A stretch of 64,000 bases of DNA from Rathayibacter sp. VKM Ac-2857 (GCF_013205025.1 NZ_JABMLE010000004.1:308946-372945), one strand, 5' to 3'. Counted from the first letter of the stretch, positions 1 to 9,093 are shown. The notes: generated by a model from the sequence alone, not told the origin. Program-made: numbers and translations.

Positions 1-840
1 AGCAAGGACGCGGACGAGCGCCGCGCCTTCGCCGAGAAGCTCGCCGCCTTCGGCGACGCCTTCGTCTCGGACGGCTTCGGCGTCGTGCACCGCAAGCAGG
101 CGAGCGTCTACGAGCTCGCCCAGCTGCTGCCCAGTGCCGCCGGAACGCTGATCGCCGCCGAGCTCGAGGTCCTGGACCGCCTGACCGAGAAGCCGGAGCG
201 CCCGTACACGGTCGTCCTCGGTGGCTCGAAGGTCTCGGACAAGCTCGGCGTGATCGAGCACCTGCTGCCGCGGGTCGACTCGATCCTCATCGGCGGCGGC
301 ATGCTCTTCACCTTCCTCAAGGCCCAGGGCCACGAGGTCGGCAAGAGCCTGCTCGAGGCCGATCAGATCGATACCGTCCTCGGCTACCTCGCGAAGGCGA
401 ACGAGCTCGGGGTCGAGATCGTCGTCCCCACGGACGTCGTCGTCGCCTCGAAGTTCGGAGCGGACGCCGAGTACGTGACGGCACCCGCCGACGCGATCGA
501 GGACACCGCGTTCGGCGCGGACGGCCTCGGTCTCGACATCGGACCGGACACCGCGAAGCGGTTCGCCGAGGTCGTCTCAGCCTCGAAGACCGTGTTCTGG
601 AACGGCCCGATGGGCGTCTTCGAGCTCGAGCCGTTCGCGGCCGGCACGAAGGCCGTCGCCCAGGCCCTCACCGAGGTCGACGGACTCAGCGTCGTCGGCG
701 GCGGCGACTCGGCCGCCGCGGTGCGCGCCCTCGGCTTCGAGGACGGGCAGTTCGGCCACATCTCGACGGGAGGCGGAGCCAGCCTCGAATTCCTCGAGGG
801 GAAGCGCCTCCCCGGACTGGAGGTCCTCGGATGGCAGTGA
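1..840 (+). CDS. pgk: Phosphoglycerate kinase, 3' part (5' end outside the window)
   Basis: Catalyses 1,3-bisphosphoglycerate + ADP to 3-phosphoglycerate + ATP in glycolysis. Reading frame 1 is open from the first base and gives 279 residues, so roughly the N-terminal third (about 120-130 residues against a usual 400) is missing. Visible family landmarks are [14 protein letters not shown] near the start, the nucleotide-domain segment [25 protein letters not shown], and the C-terminal GGGDSAAA and [13 protein letters not shown] blocks. The stop overlaps the tpiA start by 10 bp, so the two are translationally coupled; gap (GAPDH) probably lies just upstream, outside the window. The call is very secure; only the true start is unseen. 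Confidence 0.97.
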   Translation, partial: SKDADERRAFAEKLAAFGDAFVSDGFGVVHRKQASVYELAQLLPSAAGTLIAAELEVLDRLTEKPERPYTVVLGGSKVSDKLGVIEHLLPRVDSILIGGGMLFTFLKAQGHEVGKSLLEADQIDTVLGYLAKANELGVEIVVPTDVVVASKFGADAEYVTAPADAIEDTAFGADGLGLDIGPDTAKRFAEVVSASKTVFWNGPMGVFELEPFAAGTKAVAQALTEVDGLSVVGGGDSAAAVRALGFEDGQFGHISTGGGASLEFLEGKRLPGLEVLGWQ

Positions 841-1622
841 CATCCCGCACCCCGCTCATCGCCGGCAACTGGAAGATGAACCTGGACCACCTCCAGGCCA
901 TCGCCTTCGTCCAGAAGCTCGCGTGGAGCCTCAAGGACGCCGACCACGACTTCGACGGCGTCGAGGTCGCGGTGTTCCCGCCGTTCACCGATCTGCGCCC
1001 CGTGCAGATCCTCGTCGACTCCGACAAGCTGCCGCTCAAGTACGGCGCGCAGGACCTGTCGAAGTTCGACAGCGGGGCCTACACCGGTGAGATCTCCGGC
1101 CAGTTCCTCAAGCAGCTCGACTGCGACTACGTCATCGTCGGCCACTCCGAGCGGCGCACGCTGCACGGCGAGACCGACGCGGACATCGCTGCGAAGACGG
1201 CCGCGGCCGTCAAGCACGGCGTCCCGCCGATCGTCTGCGTCGGCGAGACCGCCGAGGACCTCGAGAAGCACGGCCCGTCCGCGGTGCCCGTCGCGCAGCT
1301 GAAGGAGGCCCTCACCGGCCTGCCCTCGGACGCCGACCTCGTCATCGCCTACGAGCCCGTCTGGGCCATCGGCTCCGGCCAGGCCGCCACCCCCGAGCAG
1401 GCCCAGCAGGTCTGCAAGGCCCTCCGCGACGTCGTCGCCGACATCCTCGGCGCCGACACCGCGGCGAAGACGCGCATCCTCTACGGCGGCTCCGTCAAGT
1501 CCGGCAACATCGCCGGCTTCATGCGCGAGCCCGACGTCGACGGCGCCCTCGTCGGAGGCGCCAGCCTCCAGGTCGAGGAGTTCGCGGCCATCGCGCGTTT
1601 CCGGAACCACGTGGGCGTCTGA
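831..1622 (+). CDS. tpiA: Triosephosphate isomerase
   Basis: Interconverts dihydroxyacetone phosphate and glyceraldehyde-3-phosphate. The 263-residue protein has a normal family length and all catalytic landmarks: Lys15 in GNWKMN, the electrophile His105 in VGHSERR, the base Glu175 in AYEPVWAIG, and the phosphate-binding GGSVKSGN block near the C-terminus. The ATG overlaps the end of pgk, the common actinobacterial gap-pgk-tpiA arrangement. A strong hairpin follows the stop by 12 bases, so the glycolytic transcript probably ends here rather than reading into secG. Confidence 0.98.
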   Translation: MAVTSRTPLIAGNWKMNLDHLQAIAFVQKLAWSLKDADHDFDGVEVAVFPPFTDLRPVQILVDSDKLPLKYGAQDLSKFDSGAYTGEISGQFLKQLDCDYVIVGHSERRTLHGETDADIAAKTAAAVKHGVPPIVCVGETAEDLEKHGPSAVPVAQLKEALTGLPSDADLVIAYEPVWAIGSGQAATPEQAQQVCKALRDVVADILGADTAAKTRILYGGSVKSGNIAGFMREPDVDGALVGGASLQVEEFAAIARFRNHVGV

Positions 1623-1634
1623 CGCTCTGAGTCT

Positions 1635-1670
1635 CTGAAGGGGTGGGTCCACGCGGGCCCACCCCTTCAG
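1635..1670 (+). terminator. Intrinsic terminator after tpiA
   Basis: Perfect 13-bp stem, left arm 1635-1647 (CTGAAGGGGTGGG) and right arm 1658-1670, with a 10-base loop. It is followed by TGTTT, a weak T tract as is usual in high-GC actinobacteria. Confidence 0.85.
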
Positions 1671-1755
1671 TGTTTCCGCGTCTCGCCATCCCGCTCACCG
1701 TGCACTGGCGCAGCGTTGCTCAGCCGCCTGCTGGTGGGGGGCCTCGCGCTGGCGC

Positions 1756-1854
1756 GGGCGGAGGGAGTGGTCTCGTCGCGGCGACAGGCTCGGGTCTGGC
1801 GGGCGCTCCGCAGGAGCGCGGGAAGGCGCCGCGACGAGACCACTCCCTCCGCCC
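1756..1854. repeat. Long perfect inverted repeat between tpiA and secG
   Basis: Two 28-base arms, 1756-1783 (begins GGGCGGAGGGAGTGG) and 1827-1854, are exact reverse complements. They are separated by 43 bases that contain a second small hairpin (GCGCTCC-GCA-GGAGCGC, about 1803-1819). No ORF with coding character occupies it and no transposase is nearby. It may be a mobile MITE-like or REP-like element or a very stable RNA hairpin; it has no T tract, and tpiA already has its own terminator. The remainder of the 305-base gap (1671-1975) shows only a promoter-like site for secG. Confidence 0.8.
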
Positions 1855-1928
1855 CTCACCAGCAGTCCCGCGTATACAGCGGACAGAACACAGGGCGTCG
1901 CGATTCCCCGGGGGTTCGCAGGCGCCGT

Positions 1929-1934
1929 TATACT
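1929..1934 (+). promoter_or_regulatory. Putative -10 element for secG
   Basis: TATACT, a strong match to the actinobacterial TANNNT -10 consensus, lies 41 bases before the secG start. No convincing -35 is visible at the right distance. Confidence 0.5.
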
Positions 1935-1975
1935 CGTCGAGGCGTGCAACGCGCCAGAACTTCGAAAGGTACCGC

Positions 1976-2227
1976 GTGGACATCCTCCAGGTCGTGCTCC
2001 AGGTCGTCCTGGGCATCACGAGCCTCCTGCTCACCATGCTGATCCTGCTCCACAAGGGGCGCGGCGGCGGACTGTCCGACATGTTCGGCGGTGGAGTCAC
2101 CTCGAACCTCGGTGCCTCGGGCGTCGCAGAGCGCAACCTGAACCGCATCACCGTGATCCTCGGCCTCGTCTGGCTGGCCTGCATCGTGGTGCTCGGTCTC
2201 ATCACCAAGTTCGACACCGGAGCATAG
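1976..2227 (+). CDS. secG: Preprotein translocase subunit SecG
   Basis: Small inner-membrane partner of SecYE that supports SecA-driven export. 83 residues with two hydrophobic segments (about residues 3-20 and 53-75) around the conserved cytosolic loop HKGRGGGLSDMFGGG, which is diagnostic of SecG. The GTG start was chosen because it gives the normal family length and is preceded by GAAAGG at 1964-1969; the reading frame stays open far upstream but that part has no SecG similarity. It is followed 11 bases later by rbpA and is probably co-transcribed with it. Confidence 0.93.
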   Translation: MDILQVVLQVVLGITSLLLTMLILLHKGRGGGLSDMFGGGVTSNLGASGVAERNLNRITVILGLVWLACIVVLGLITKFDTGA

Positions 2228-2238
2228 GGGTAAACGGA

Positions 2239-2604
2239 ATGGCATCAGGCGGCAGTGCAATCCGCGGTTCGCGCGTCGGCGCGGGACCCATGGGCGAGCA
2301 GGACCGGGGCTACCACGCCGAGCGCGTCGCGGTCTCCTACTGGGACGCCCTCGGCAACGAGACGGTGCGCCACTTCTCGGCGGCGCTCCCCGAGGACGAG
2401 ATCCCCGAGGTGATCGACTCCCCGCAGTCCGGTCTCCCCGCGGGTCGCGACCGGGCGAACCCTCCCCAGGTCGCGAAGTCGGAGCCCTACAAGACGCACC
2501 TCGCGTACGTGAAGGAGCGCCGCACCGAGGCCGAGGCCGCTCAGCTCCTCGAGGAGGCGCTGCAGCAGCTGCGCGCCCGCCGGGGCACCGCGACCCCCTC
2601 CTGA
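2239..2604 (+). CDS. rbpA: RNA polymerase-binding protein RbpA
   Basis: Actinobacteria-specific activator that binds RNA polymerase and group 1/2 sigma factors and stabilises the open complex. The 121-residue protein has the N-terminal tail (IRGSRVGAGPMGEQ), a central beta-rich core (about 28-65), the basic linker (about 70-90) and the C-terminal sigma-interacting helices rich in ER, EE and RAR (about 90-116). It contains no cysteine at all, so it belongs to the RbpA forms that do not bind zinc. AGGGG at 2226-2230 serves as ribosome site. It closes the secG transcript and ends at a strong bidirectional terminator. Confidence 0.9.
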   Translation: MASGGSAIRGSRVGAGPMGEQDRGYHAERVAVSYWDALGNETVRHFSAALPEDEIPEVIDSPQSGLPAGRDRANPPQVAKSEPYKTHLAYVKERRTEAEAAQLLEEALQQLRARRGTATPS

Positions 2605-2629
2605 ACATCACCGGCCGCACGGCCGGAGC

Positions 2630-2674
2630 AACGACGAAGGGCCCGTCCTCCCAGGAGGCGGGCCCTTCGTCGTT
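2630..2674. terminator. Bidirectional terminator between rbpA and pgl
   Basis: Perfect 16-bp stem, arms 2630-2645 (AACGACGAAGGGCCCG) and 2659-2674. It sits between two convergent transcription units and can stop both. Confidence 0.9.
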
Positions 2675-2701
2675 CCCGGACGAGCCGTCCGGGGGAGGAG
2701 C

Positions 2702-3469
2702 TCAGTAGCTCGGAGCGATCAGCGACTCCGGCACCTCGGCCGCAGCCTCCTGGTCGACGAAGAACACCGTGCGCTTGCGGCCGAACGCGCCCGCCGCGGG
2801 CACCTCGTTCGTGCTCGCGCCGGCGAGGGCCAGCCCGAGAGCGGACGCCTTGTCGGCGCCGGCGAGGACCATCCAGATCCGGTCCGACTGGTTGATCAGC
2901 GGCAGCGTGAGCGTGAGGCGCTCCGGCGGCGGCTTGGGGGAGTTGCGGACCGCCAGCACGCCCGGCTGCGGGTGGCGGATGGCCGAGCGCTCCGGGAAGA
3001 GCGAGGCGATGTGGCCGTCGGGGCCGACCCCGAGGAAGGTGATGTCGAAGCGCGGGTAGTCGCGGCCCTCGGTGGCGTGCGCACGGAGCTCGGCGTCGTA
3101 CGCCGCGGCGGCGCCGTCGAGGTCGAGGCCCTCGTCGGACGCGGGGTAGGAGTGCACGTTCTCGGCCGGCACCTCGAGGCGCTCGAAGAGGTCGCCCGCC
3201 TGCACGTCGTTGCGGTCCTCGTGGCCCCGGGGCACCCAGCGCTCGTCGCCCCACCAGAAGTGCACGCGCGTCCAGTCGACGTTGCCCGCGGCGGAGGAGC
3301 CGCCGATCTCCTTGAGGGTCGCCGCCCCCATCGTCCCGCCGGTGAGGACCACGTTCGCCGTGCCCAGGTCGTCGAGGATGTCGATCGTCTTCGTCAGGAA
3401 GCGCGCGGCGACCGAGCCTGCGAGGGTCTGCTTGTCTCGGTGGACGAGCACACGGCGGTCAGTGGTCAT
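2702..3469 (-). CDS. pgl: 6-Phosphogluconolactonase
   Basis: Hydrolyses 6-phosphogluconolactone to 6-phosphogluconate, the second step of the oxidative pentose phosphate pathway. 255 residues of the DevB/SOL type, with the sugar-phosphate isomerase-like fold landmarks VVLTGGTMG, VHFWWGDERWVP, DITFLGVGPDGHIASLFP and an ALAGASTNEVPA segment. The ATG at 3469 was chosen over longer in-frame starts because AAGGAG lies 6 bases before it and it gives the usual length. Last gene of the tkt-tal-pgi-zwf-opcA-pgl unit, 97 bases after opcA. Confidence 0.94.
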   Translation of the reverse strand: MTTDRRVLVHRDKQTLAGSVAARFLTKTIDILDDLGTANVVLTGGTMGAATLKEIGGSSAAGNVDWTRVHFWWGDERWVPRGHEDRNDVQAGDLFERLEVPAENVHSYPASDEGLDLDGAAAAYDAELRAHATEGRDYPRFDITFLGVGPDGHIASLFPERSAIRHPQPGVLAVRNSPKPPPERLTLTLPLINQSDRIWMVLAGADKASALGLALAGASTNEVPAAGAFGRKRTVFFVDQEAAAEVPESLIAPSY

Positions 3470-3566
3470 CGGGGTCTCCTTCGGGTCGGTCGCCATCGGC
3501 GGATGGCCGTCTCCTCGGCCGCCGCGCCCGGGGAGAGGGGTGCGGCGGCCGGGGAGTGCGGCGGTG

Positions 3567-4535
3567 TCAGGACGCGCTTCGAGCGTCGTTCTTCTCGGTG
3601 AGCATGTCCACACCGCGCGAGATGACTTCACCGTACAGGTCATCCGGGTCGAGCCTGCGCAGCTCCTCCGCCAGGCAGTCGCGGAGGCTCCGGCGCGGCA
3701 GGGAGATGTCGTGGACGGGCTGGTCCGGCTGCGTCAGCGTCGCGACGTTCGGGATCGAGCGCTCGAGCTCGATCACGCCGGACTCGCGGAAGAGGCGCAC
3801 CCCGTGGATCCCGCTGGACCCCGTCGCGCTGATGGTGAGCTCGTGGTCGACGGGGATGTCGAGCTCGAGCTGCAGCCAGGCCGCGAGCAGGATCGTCGAC
3901 GGGGAGTCCGGCGCACCGGAGACCTCGACGGCCGTGATCGTCTCGTACGGCGGCTGGTCGAGCACCGCGGCGAGCTGAGCGCGCCAGAGGGTGAGGCGCG
4001 TCCAGGCGAAGTCGGTGTCGCCGGGGGCGTAGGTCGAGGCGAGGTGGTGCAGCGCCTCGGCCGGGTTCGACTGAGCCGAGGCGTCGGTGATTCGCCGCGT
4101 CGCGATGCGGCCGATCGGCGACTTCGAGGCGCTGTCCGGCGCGCTGTTCGGCCACCAGGCGACGACGGGGGCGTCCGGGAGCAGGAGCCCGGTGACCAGG
4201 CTCTCCTCGTCGGTCGCCGCGTCGCCGAACGGGCGGAGCACGACGACCTCGCTCGCGCCGGCGTCGCCGCCCACGCGGATCTGCGCGTCGACCCGCGGGG
4301 TGGCGTCGACCGGCACCGTGGTCAGTCCGTCGTCCTTCGAGACGACGATGACGCGCATCGGGTGCTCGCGGGAGGCGTCGTTGGCGGCGTCGATCGCCTC
4401 CTCCTCCTGGCCCCGGGAGGTCGCGATGATGAGGGTGAGCACGCGGCCGAGGGCGACGGCGCCGCCCTCCTCGCGGATCTTGACGAGGGTCTTCGAGACC
4501 TCGCTCGTCGTGGTGTCGGGCAGATCGACGATCAC
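3567..4535 (-). CDS. opcA: Glucose-6-phosphate dehydrogenase assembly protein OpcA
   Basis: Allosteric or assembly factor needed for full G6P dehydrogenase activity in actinobacteria and cyanobacteria. 322 residues; typical blocks include an N-terminal LIIATSRGQEEEAIDAAN region, a central LPDAPVVAWWPNSAPD segment, and the C-terminal LPRRSLRDCLAEELRRLDPD. The GTG start overlaps the zwf stop in a GTGA 4-base arrangement, so OpcA and Zwf are made in coupled fashion, consistent with a physical complex. Confidence 0.93.
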   Translation of the reverse strand: MIVDLPDTTTSEVSKTLVKIREEGGAVALGRVLTLIIATSRGQEEEAIDAANDASREHPMRVIVVSKDDGLTTVPVDATPRVDAQIRVGGDAGASEVVVLRPFGDAATDEESLVTGLLLPDAPVVAWWPNSAPDSASKSPIGRIATRRITDASAQSNPAEALHHLASTYAPGDTDFAWTRLTLWRAQLAAVLDQPPYETITAVEVSGAPDSPSTILLAAWLQLELDIPVDHELTISATGSSGIHGVRLFRESGVIELERSIPNVATLTQPDQPVHDISLPRRSLRDCLAEELRRLDPDDLYGEVISRGVDMLTEKNDARSAS

Positions 4536-6070
4536 GGGCGCCTCCAGGTGCGGCCGTCGCGAGCGAGGAGCTCGTCGGCGGAATCGGGGCCCCATGTTCC
4601 GGGGCGGTACTGCTCGGGCTGGCCCTGCGTGGTCCAGTACTCCTCGATCGGGTCGAGGATCTTCCAGGACAGCTCGACCTCCTCGTGCCGCGGGAAGAGC
4701 GGCGGCTCGCCGAGGAGGACGTCGAGGATCAGGCGCTCGTAGGCCTCGGGGCTCGCCTCGGTGAAGGCGTGGCCGTAGCCGAAGTCCATCGTGACGTCGC
4801 GGACCTGCATGCCCGCGCCGGGCACCTTCGAGCCGAAGCGCATGGTGACGCCCTCGTCCGGCTGGACGCGGATGACCAGGGCGTTCTGACCGAGCGAGGT
4901 GGTCTGGCTCTCAGCGAAGAGCTGCTGCGGCGCGCGCTTGAAGACCACGGCGATCTCGGTGACGCGGCGGCCGAGGCGCTTGCCGGCGCGGAGGTAGAAC
5001 GGCACGCCGGCCCAGCGGCGGGTGCCGATGTCCAGGCGCATCGCGGCGAAGGTTTCAGTGGTCGAGGTGGGGCTCATGCCGTCCTCCTCGAGGAAGCCGA
5101 GCACCTTCTCGCCGCCCTGCCAGCCGCCGGAGTACTGCCCGCGGGCGGTGACGGTCGAGAGGTCCTTCGGCAGGCGGACCGCAGCGAGGACCTTCTCCTT
5201 CTCGGCGCGGAGGTCCGCGGCGTCGAACGAGATCGGCTCCTCCATCGCGGTGAGCGCGAGCAGCTGCAGCAGGTGGTTCTGGATGACGTCGCGCGCGGCG
5301 CCGATGCCGTCGTAGTAGCCGGCGCGGCCGCCCACTCCGATGTCCTCGGCCATGGTGATCTGCACATGGTCGACGTAGTTCGAGTTCCAGAGCGGCTCGT
5401 ACATCATGTTGGCGAAGCGCAGCGCCAGGATGTTCTGGACCGTCTCCTTGCCGAGGTAGTGGTCGATCCGGAAGACGGAGTCGGGCGGGAACACCGACTC
5501 GACGACGGCGTTGAGCTCGCGCGCGGTCTTCAGGTCGCTGCCGAAGGGCTTCTCGATGACGACGCGGCGCCACTGGCCGTCCTTCTGCTCCGCGAGGCCC
5601 GAGTTGCGCAGCTGCTCGGTGACCTGGGGGAAGGACTTCGGCGGGATCGAGAGGTAGAAGGCGAAGTTGCCGTTCGTGCCGCGCTCGCGGTCGAGCTCGT
5701 CGACCGTCGTCTTCAGGCGGCTGAACGCCTCGGGGTCGTCGAACTCGCCCTGCACGAAGCGGATGCCCTGCGCCAGCTGGGTCCAGACCTCCTCGTGGAA
5801 CTCGGTGCGCGCGTACTTCTTGACGGAGTCGTGCACGACCTTCTCGAAGTCCTGGTCGTCCCAGTCGCGCCGGGCGAAGCCGACGAGCGCGAAGCCGGGC
5901 GGCAGCAGACCGCGGTTGGCGAGGTCGTAGACCGCCGGCATGAGCTTCTTGCGGGAGAGATCGCCGGTGACGCCGAAGATGACGAGGCCGCTCGGCCCCG
6001 CGATCCGGTTCAGCCGGCGGTCGAAGCTCAACCGCAGCGGGTTGAACTCGGGAGTGATGTCCACAGACAT
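4532..6070 (-). CDS. zwf: Glucose-6-phosphate 1-dehydrogenase
   Basis: Oxidises glucose-6-phosphate to 6-phosphogluconolactone with NADP+, feeding NADPH supply. 512 residues, normal length. The NADP-binding GVTGDLSRKK is at residues 33-42, EKPFGSD at 173-179, and the substrate-binding signature RIDHYLGKE at 201-209 contains the catalytic histidine. It lies 196 bases after pgi, and that gap carries a strong hairpin, so zwf-opcA-pgl may be partly transcribed from a promoter of its own. Confidence 0.97.
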   Translation of the reverse strand: MSVDITPEFNPLRLSFDRRLNRIAGPSGLVIFGVTGDLSRKKLMPAVYDLANRGLLPPGFALVGFARRDWDDQDFEKVVHDSVKKYARTEFHEEVWTQLAQGIRFVQGEFDDPEAFSRLKTTVDELDRERGTNGNFAFYLSIPPKSFPQVTEQLRNSGLAEQKDGQWRRVVIEKPFGSDLKTARELNAVVESVFPPDSVFRIDHYLGKETVQNILALRFANMMYEPLWNSNYVDHVQITMAEDIGVGGRAGYYDGIGAARDVIQNHLLQLLALTAMEEPISFDAADLRAEKEKVLAAVRLPKDLSTVTARGQYSGGWQGGEKVLGFLEEDGMSPTSTTETFAAMRLDIGTRRWAGVPFYLRAGKRLGRRVTEIAVVFKRAPQQLFAESQTTSLGQNALVIRVQPDEGVTMRFGSKVPGAGMQVRDVTMDFGYGHAFTEASPEAYERLILDVLLGEPPLFPRHEEVELSWKILDPIEEYWTTQGQPEQYRPGTWGPDSADELLARDGRTWRRP

Positions 6071-6214
6071 GTGCAGTGTCCTTCTGTGTGCCGAGGGAGC
6101 CGGCCGGGCCGGGTCCTCAGCGCACTGCTCTGGGTGACGAAGGGGGAGTGGTGACGCCGGCCCGCTCCGCTGAGGGCTTGCGAGCGCGGTCGTGGCGGAC
6201 CGCGCGGACGACCG

Positions 6215-6261
6215 CGGGCGCGGCGCCCCGCCTCCGCGAGGAGGACGGGGCGCCGCGCCCG
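6215..6261 (-). terminator. Hairpin between pgi and zwf
   Basis: Perfect 16-bp stem, arms 6215-6230 and 6246-6261, immediately after the pgi stop on the - strand. It has no T tract. It may partially terminate or protect the tkt-tal-pgi part of the transcript and so set unequal expression of the upstream and downstream halves. Confidence 0.7.
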
Positions 6262-6266
6262 GCGGA

Positions 6267-7880
6267 TCAGGTGTTGAGCGCCTCGAAGAGCGCCTCGAGG
6301 TCGGCCTCGGGGTCCGTCAGCGTCAGCGTCAGGACCGGGCGGCCGTGCTCGGCGAGCACGCTCGCGTCGCCCGCGGCCTGGGCCTGGATCAGCTGACCGA
6401 AGGTGAACGGGCTCTCGGGGATCTCGAGGTCCGTGCTCGCGCGCTCGGCGATCTGGAGGAAGACGCCGGTCGGCGCTCCGCCCTTGTGGTACTGACCGGT
6501 CGAGTGCAGGAAGCGCGGGCCCCAGCCGAAGGTGACGGGACGCTGCGCCTGCGCGGCGAGGAGGTCGCGGACGCCCTCCAGCTGCGGCAGCGCGAGGCGG
6601 TCGACGTAGGCCTGGATCGACACGTAGCCGCCCTCGCCCAGCTGGGCGAGGAGGCGGTCGACGGCGGCGGCGATGGTCGAGACGCCCTCGGTGACGTCCG
6701 ACGTGCCGGTCACCTCGATGCCCGCGTCCGTGAAGGCCGGCGTCGCCGGCTCCGGGCGCTTCTCGAGCAGGGCCCTGGTGGCGACCTTCGCCGACTCGAC
6801 GTCGGGCTGGTCGAACGGGTTGATCCCGAGCAGGCGCCCGGCGACCGCGACCGCGTACTCCCAGGTCAGCATCTGCGCGCCGAGCGAGCCGGACAGGAGG
6901 ATCTCGCCCTCGTGCCGGTCGCGCGGGAACAGGTGCAGCGCGCTCGCGTCCTCGACCAGGCGGACGACCTGCACGTCGGCGAGGTCCTCCGACAGCTCGG
7001 GGGCGAGCGTGCCGAGGACGACGGGGAGGATGCCGGTGCCGTCCTTGCCGGTGGACTCGGCGATGAGCTGCTCGGCCCAGTCGGCGAAGCCCACGATGTG
7101 CGTGCCGTCGGCCACGATCGCGAGCTTGTCGCGACGGGGGCTGGTGGCGGCGATGGCCGCGCCGAGGAGCAGACCCGGGTTCTCCGGGGTGTCCACGGCC
7201 AGGCCGAGGGACGCCTCCGCCGCCTCGTCGAGGAGGGCCTCGATGTCGGCGCCGGCGAGACCGGACGGCACGAGGCCGAACGCGGAGAGCGCCGAGAAGC
7301 GGCCGCCGATGTTCGGGTCGGCGTTGAAGACCCGGTAGCCCGCCTCGCGGGACGAGGTGTCCAGCGGCGAGCCGGGGTCGGTCACGATGACGATGCGGTC
7401 GAGCGGGTCGATGCCGGCCTCGGTGAACGCCTTCTCGTAGGCCTTCTTCTGGCTGGCGGTCTCGACCGTCGAGCCGGACTTGGACGAGATGACGACCGCG
7501 GTCGTCGCGAGACGGTCGTTCAGGGCCGCGAGGACCTGCCCGGGCGCGGTGGAGTCGAGCACGGTGAGCTCGACGCCGGCGGTCCGGGTGATGACCTCGG
7601 GCGCGAGCGAGGAGCCGCCCATGCCGCCGAGCACGATGTGGTCGATGCCCTTGGCCTGGAACTCCTCGCGGAGCGCCAGGATCTCCGGGATCAGCGGGCG
7701 GGAGACGGTGGTCGACTCGGTCCAGCCGAGGCGCTTCGCGGACTCCTCCTCGGCCGCCGCACCCCAGAGGGTGGGGACCTGGGCGGTGATGCCCGAGGCG
7801 ACCTCGTCGGCGACGAGCTCCGGCACGACGCGGTCGGCGGCCTTCTCGGCGTCGCCGCTGAGGTGGATCTGGATCGTCAT
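6267..7880 (-). CDS. pgi: Glucose-6-phosphate isomerase
   Basis: Interconverts glucose-6-phosphate and fructose-6-phosphate, linking the pentose phosphate genes around it to glycolysis. 537 residues; phosphosugar-binding SIS-type segments are visible as GGMGGSSLAPEV (about 86-96) and ISSKSGSTVET (131-141). The gene starts two bases after the tal stop, so it is co-translated with transaldolase. This is the shorter, divergent Pgi type often found in a tal-pgi pair in actinobacteria and cyanobacteria. Confidence 0.93.
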   Translation of the reverse strand: MTIQIHLSGDAEKAADRVVPELVADEVASGITAQVPTLWGAAAEEESAKRLGWTESTTVSRPLIPEILALREEFQAKGIDHIVLGGMGGSSLAPEVITRTAGVELTVLDSTAPGQVLAALNDRLATTAVVISSKSGSTVETASQKKAYEKAFTEAGIDPLDRIVIVTDPGSPLDTSSREAGYRVFNADPNIGGRFSALSAFGLVPSGLAGADIEALLDEAAEASLGLAVDTPENPGLLLGAAIAATSPRRDKLAIVADGTHIVGFADWAEQLIAESTGKDGTGILPVVLGTLAPELSEDLADVQVVRLVEDASALHLFPRDRHEGEILLSGSLGAQMLTWEYAVAVAGRLLGINPFDQPDVESAKVATRALLEKRPEPATPAFTDAGIEVTGTSDVTEGVSTIAAAVDRLLAQLGEGGYVSIQAYVDRLALPQLEGVRDLLAAQAQRPVTFGWGPRFLHSTGQYHKGGAPTGVFLQIAERASTDLEIPESPFTFGQLIQAQAAGDASVLAEHGRPVLTLTLTDPEADLEALFEALNT

Positions 7881-7882
7881 GA

Positions 7883-9004
7883 TCAGGCCTTCGCCTTCGC
7901 GCCCTCGAGCGCGGCGGTGACGGTGTCGAGCAGCTCGTTCCAGGAGACGACGAACTTCTCGACGCCCTCCTTCTCGAGCAGCTCGGTGACCTCGGCGTAG
8001 GAGACGCCCTGCGCGGCGACGGCGTCGAGGACGGCGTTGGCGTCGGCGTAGGAGCCGGTCACCGTGTCGCCGGCGATGACGCCGTGGTCGAAGGTCGCCT
8101 CGAGGGTCTTCTCGGGCATGGTGTTGACGACGCCCGCCGCGACCAGCTCGGTCACGTAGAGGGTGTCGGGGAGGTCGGTCGACTTGACGCCGGTCGAGGC
8201 CCAGAGCGGACGCTGGCGGTTGGCGCCGGACTCCTGCAGGAGCAGCGCGCGCTCGGTGGCGAACGCCTCGACGAAGACCTCGTAGGCGAGCTGCGCGTTG
8301 GCGACGCCGGCCTTGCTCTTCAGGGCGAGGGCCTCGTCGGTGCCGACGGCCTCGAGGCGCTTGTCGATCTCGGTGTCGACGCGCGACACGAAGAAGGAGG
8401 CGACGGAGTGGATCGTCGACAGGTCGATGCCGGCGTCCTTGGCCTTCTCGAGGCCGGCCAGGTACGCGTTGATGACGGCGCGGTAGCGGGCGAGCGAGAA
8501 GATCAGCGTGACGTTGACCGAGATGCCGGAGCCGATGGCCTCGGTGATGGCCTCGAGGCCCTCGACAGTAGCGGGGATCTTGATCATCGCGTTCGGGCGG
8601 TCGACCTTGGCCCAGAGGGCCTTGGCCTGCTCGATGGTGCCCTGCGCGTCGTGCGCGAGGCCCGGCTCGACCTCGATCGAGACGCGGCCGTCGTAGCCGT
8701 TGGTCGCGTCGTAGATCGGGCGGAAGACGTCGGAGGCGGCGGCCACGTCGTCGGTGGTGATCGCGAAGACCGCGTCGGTCACCGAGGTGTCGGCCGCGGC
8801 GAGCTCCTCGACCTGCTCGTCGTAGGACTCGCCCTTGGCGAGGGCGGCGGCGAAGATCGTGGGGTTGGTGGTCACGCCGACGACGTTCTTCTCGTCGATG
8901 AGCTTCTGCAGCCCGCCGCTCGAGATGCGCGAGCGCGACAGGTCGTCGAGCCAGATGCTGACGCCGGCGGCGGAGAGGTCTGCGGTGGGGGTGTTCTCGG
9001 TCAT
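7883..9004 (-). CDS. tal: Transaldolase
   Basis: Transfers the dihydroxyacetone unit between sedoheptulose-7-phosphate and glyceraldehyde-3-phosphate. 373 residues, the larger actinobacterial type. GVTTNPTIF is at 43-51 and the Schiff-base lysine is Lys142 in NAMIKIPAT. The frame is open through the upstream tkt region, but the ATG at 9004 has an AGAAGAGA ribosome site and yields the normal length, so the longer reading is an artefact of GC bias. Confidence 0.95.
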   Translation of the reverse strand: MTENTPTADLSAAGVSIWLDDLSRSRISSGGLQKLIDEKNVVGVTTNPTIFAAALAKGESYDEQVEELAAADTSVTDAVFAITTDDVAAASDVFRPIYDATNGYDGRVSIEVEPGLAHDAQGTIEQAKALWAKVDRPNAMIKIPATVEGLEAITEAIGSGISVNVTLIFSLARYRAVINAYLAGLEKAKDAGIDLSTIHSVASFFVSRVDTEIDKRLEAVGTDEALALKSKAGVANAQLAYEVFVEAFATERALLLQESGANRQRPLWASTGVKSTDLPDTLYVTELVAAGVVNTMPEKTLEATFDHGVIAGDTVTGSYADANAVLDAVAAQGVSYAEVTELLEKEGVEKFVVSWNELLDTVTAALEGAKAKA

Positions 9005-9058
9005 GTCTCTTCTTCTCGCTAGATGGTGCGGGTCGGTGGGGAGTCGTGGGCCCGACGG

Positions 9059-9090
9059 CGAAGGCCGCGCCCTGGTGGACGCGGCCTTCG
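9059..9090 (-). terminator. Hairpin between tkt and tal
   Basis: An 11-bp stem (arms 9059-9069 and 9080-9090, CGAAGGCCGCG type) directly after the tkt stop codon on the - strand. No T tract follows; it may act as an attenuator or processing site inside the operon. Confidence 0.55.
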
Positions 9091-9093
9091 TGG

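Noticed and set aside
1756-1854. Insertion sequence ends
   Set aside because: The arms are only 43 bases apart with no transposase frame between them and no clear target duplication.
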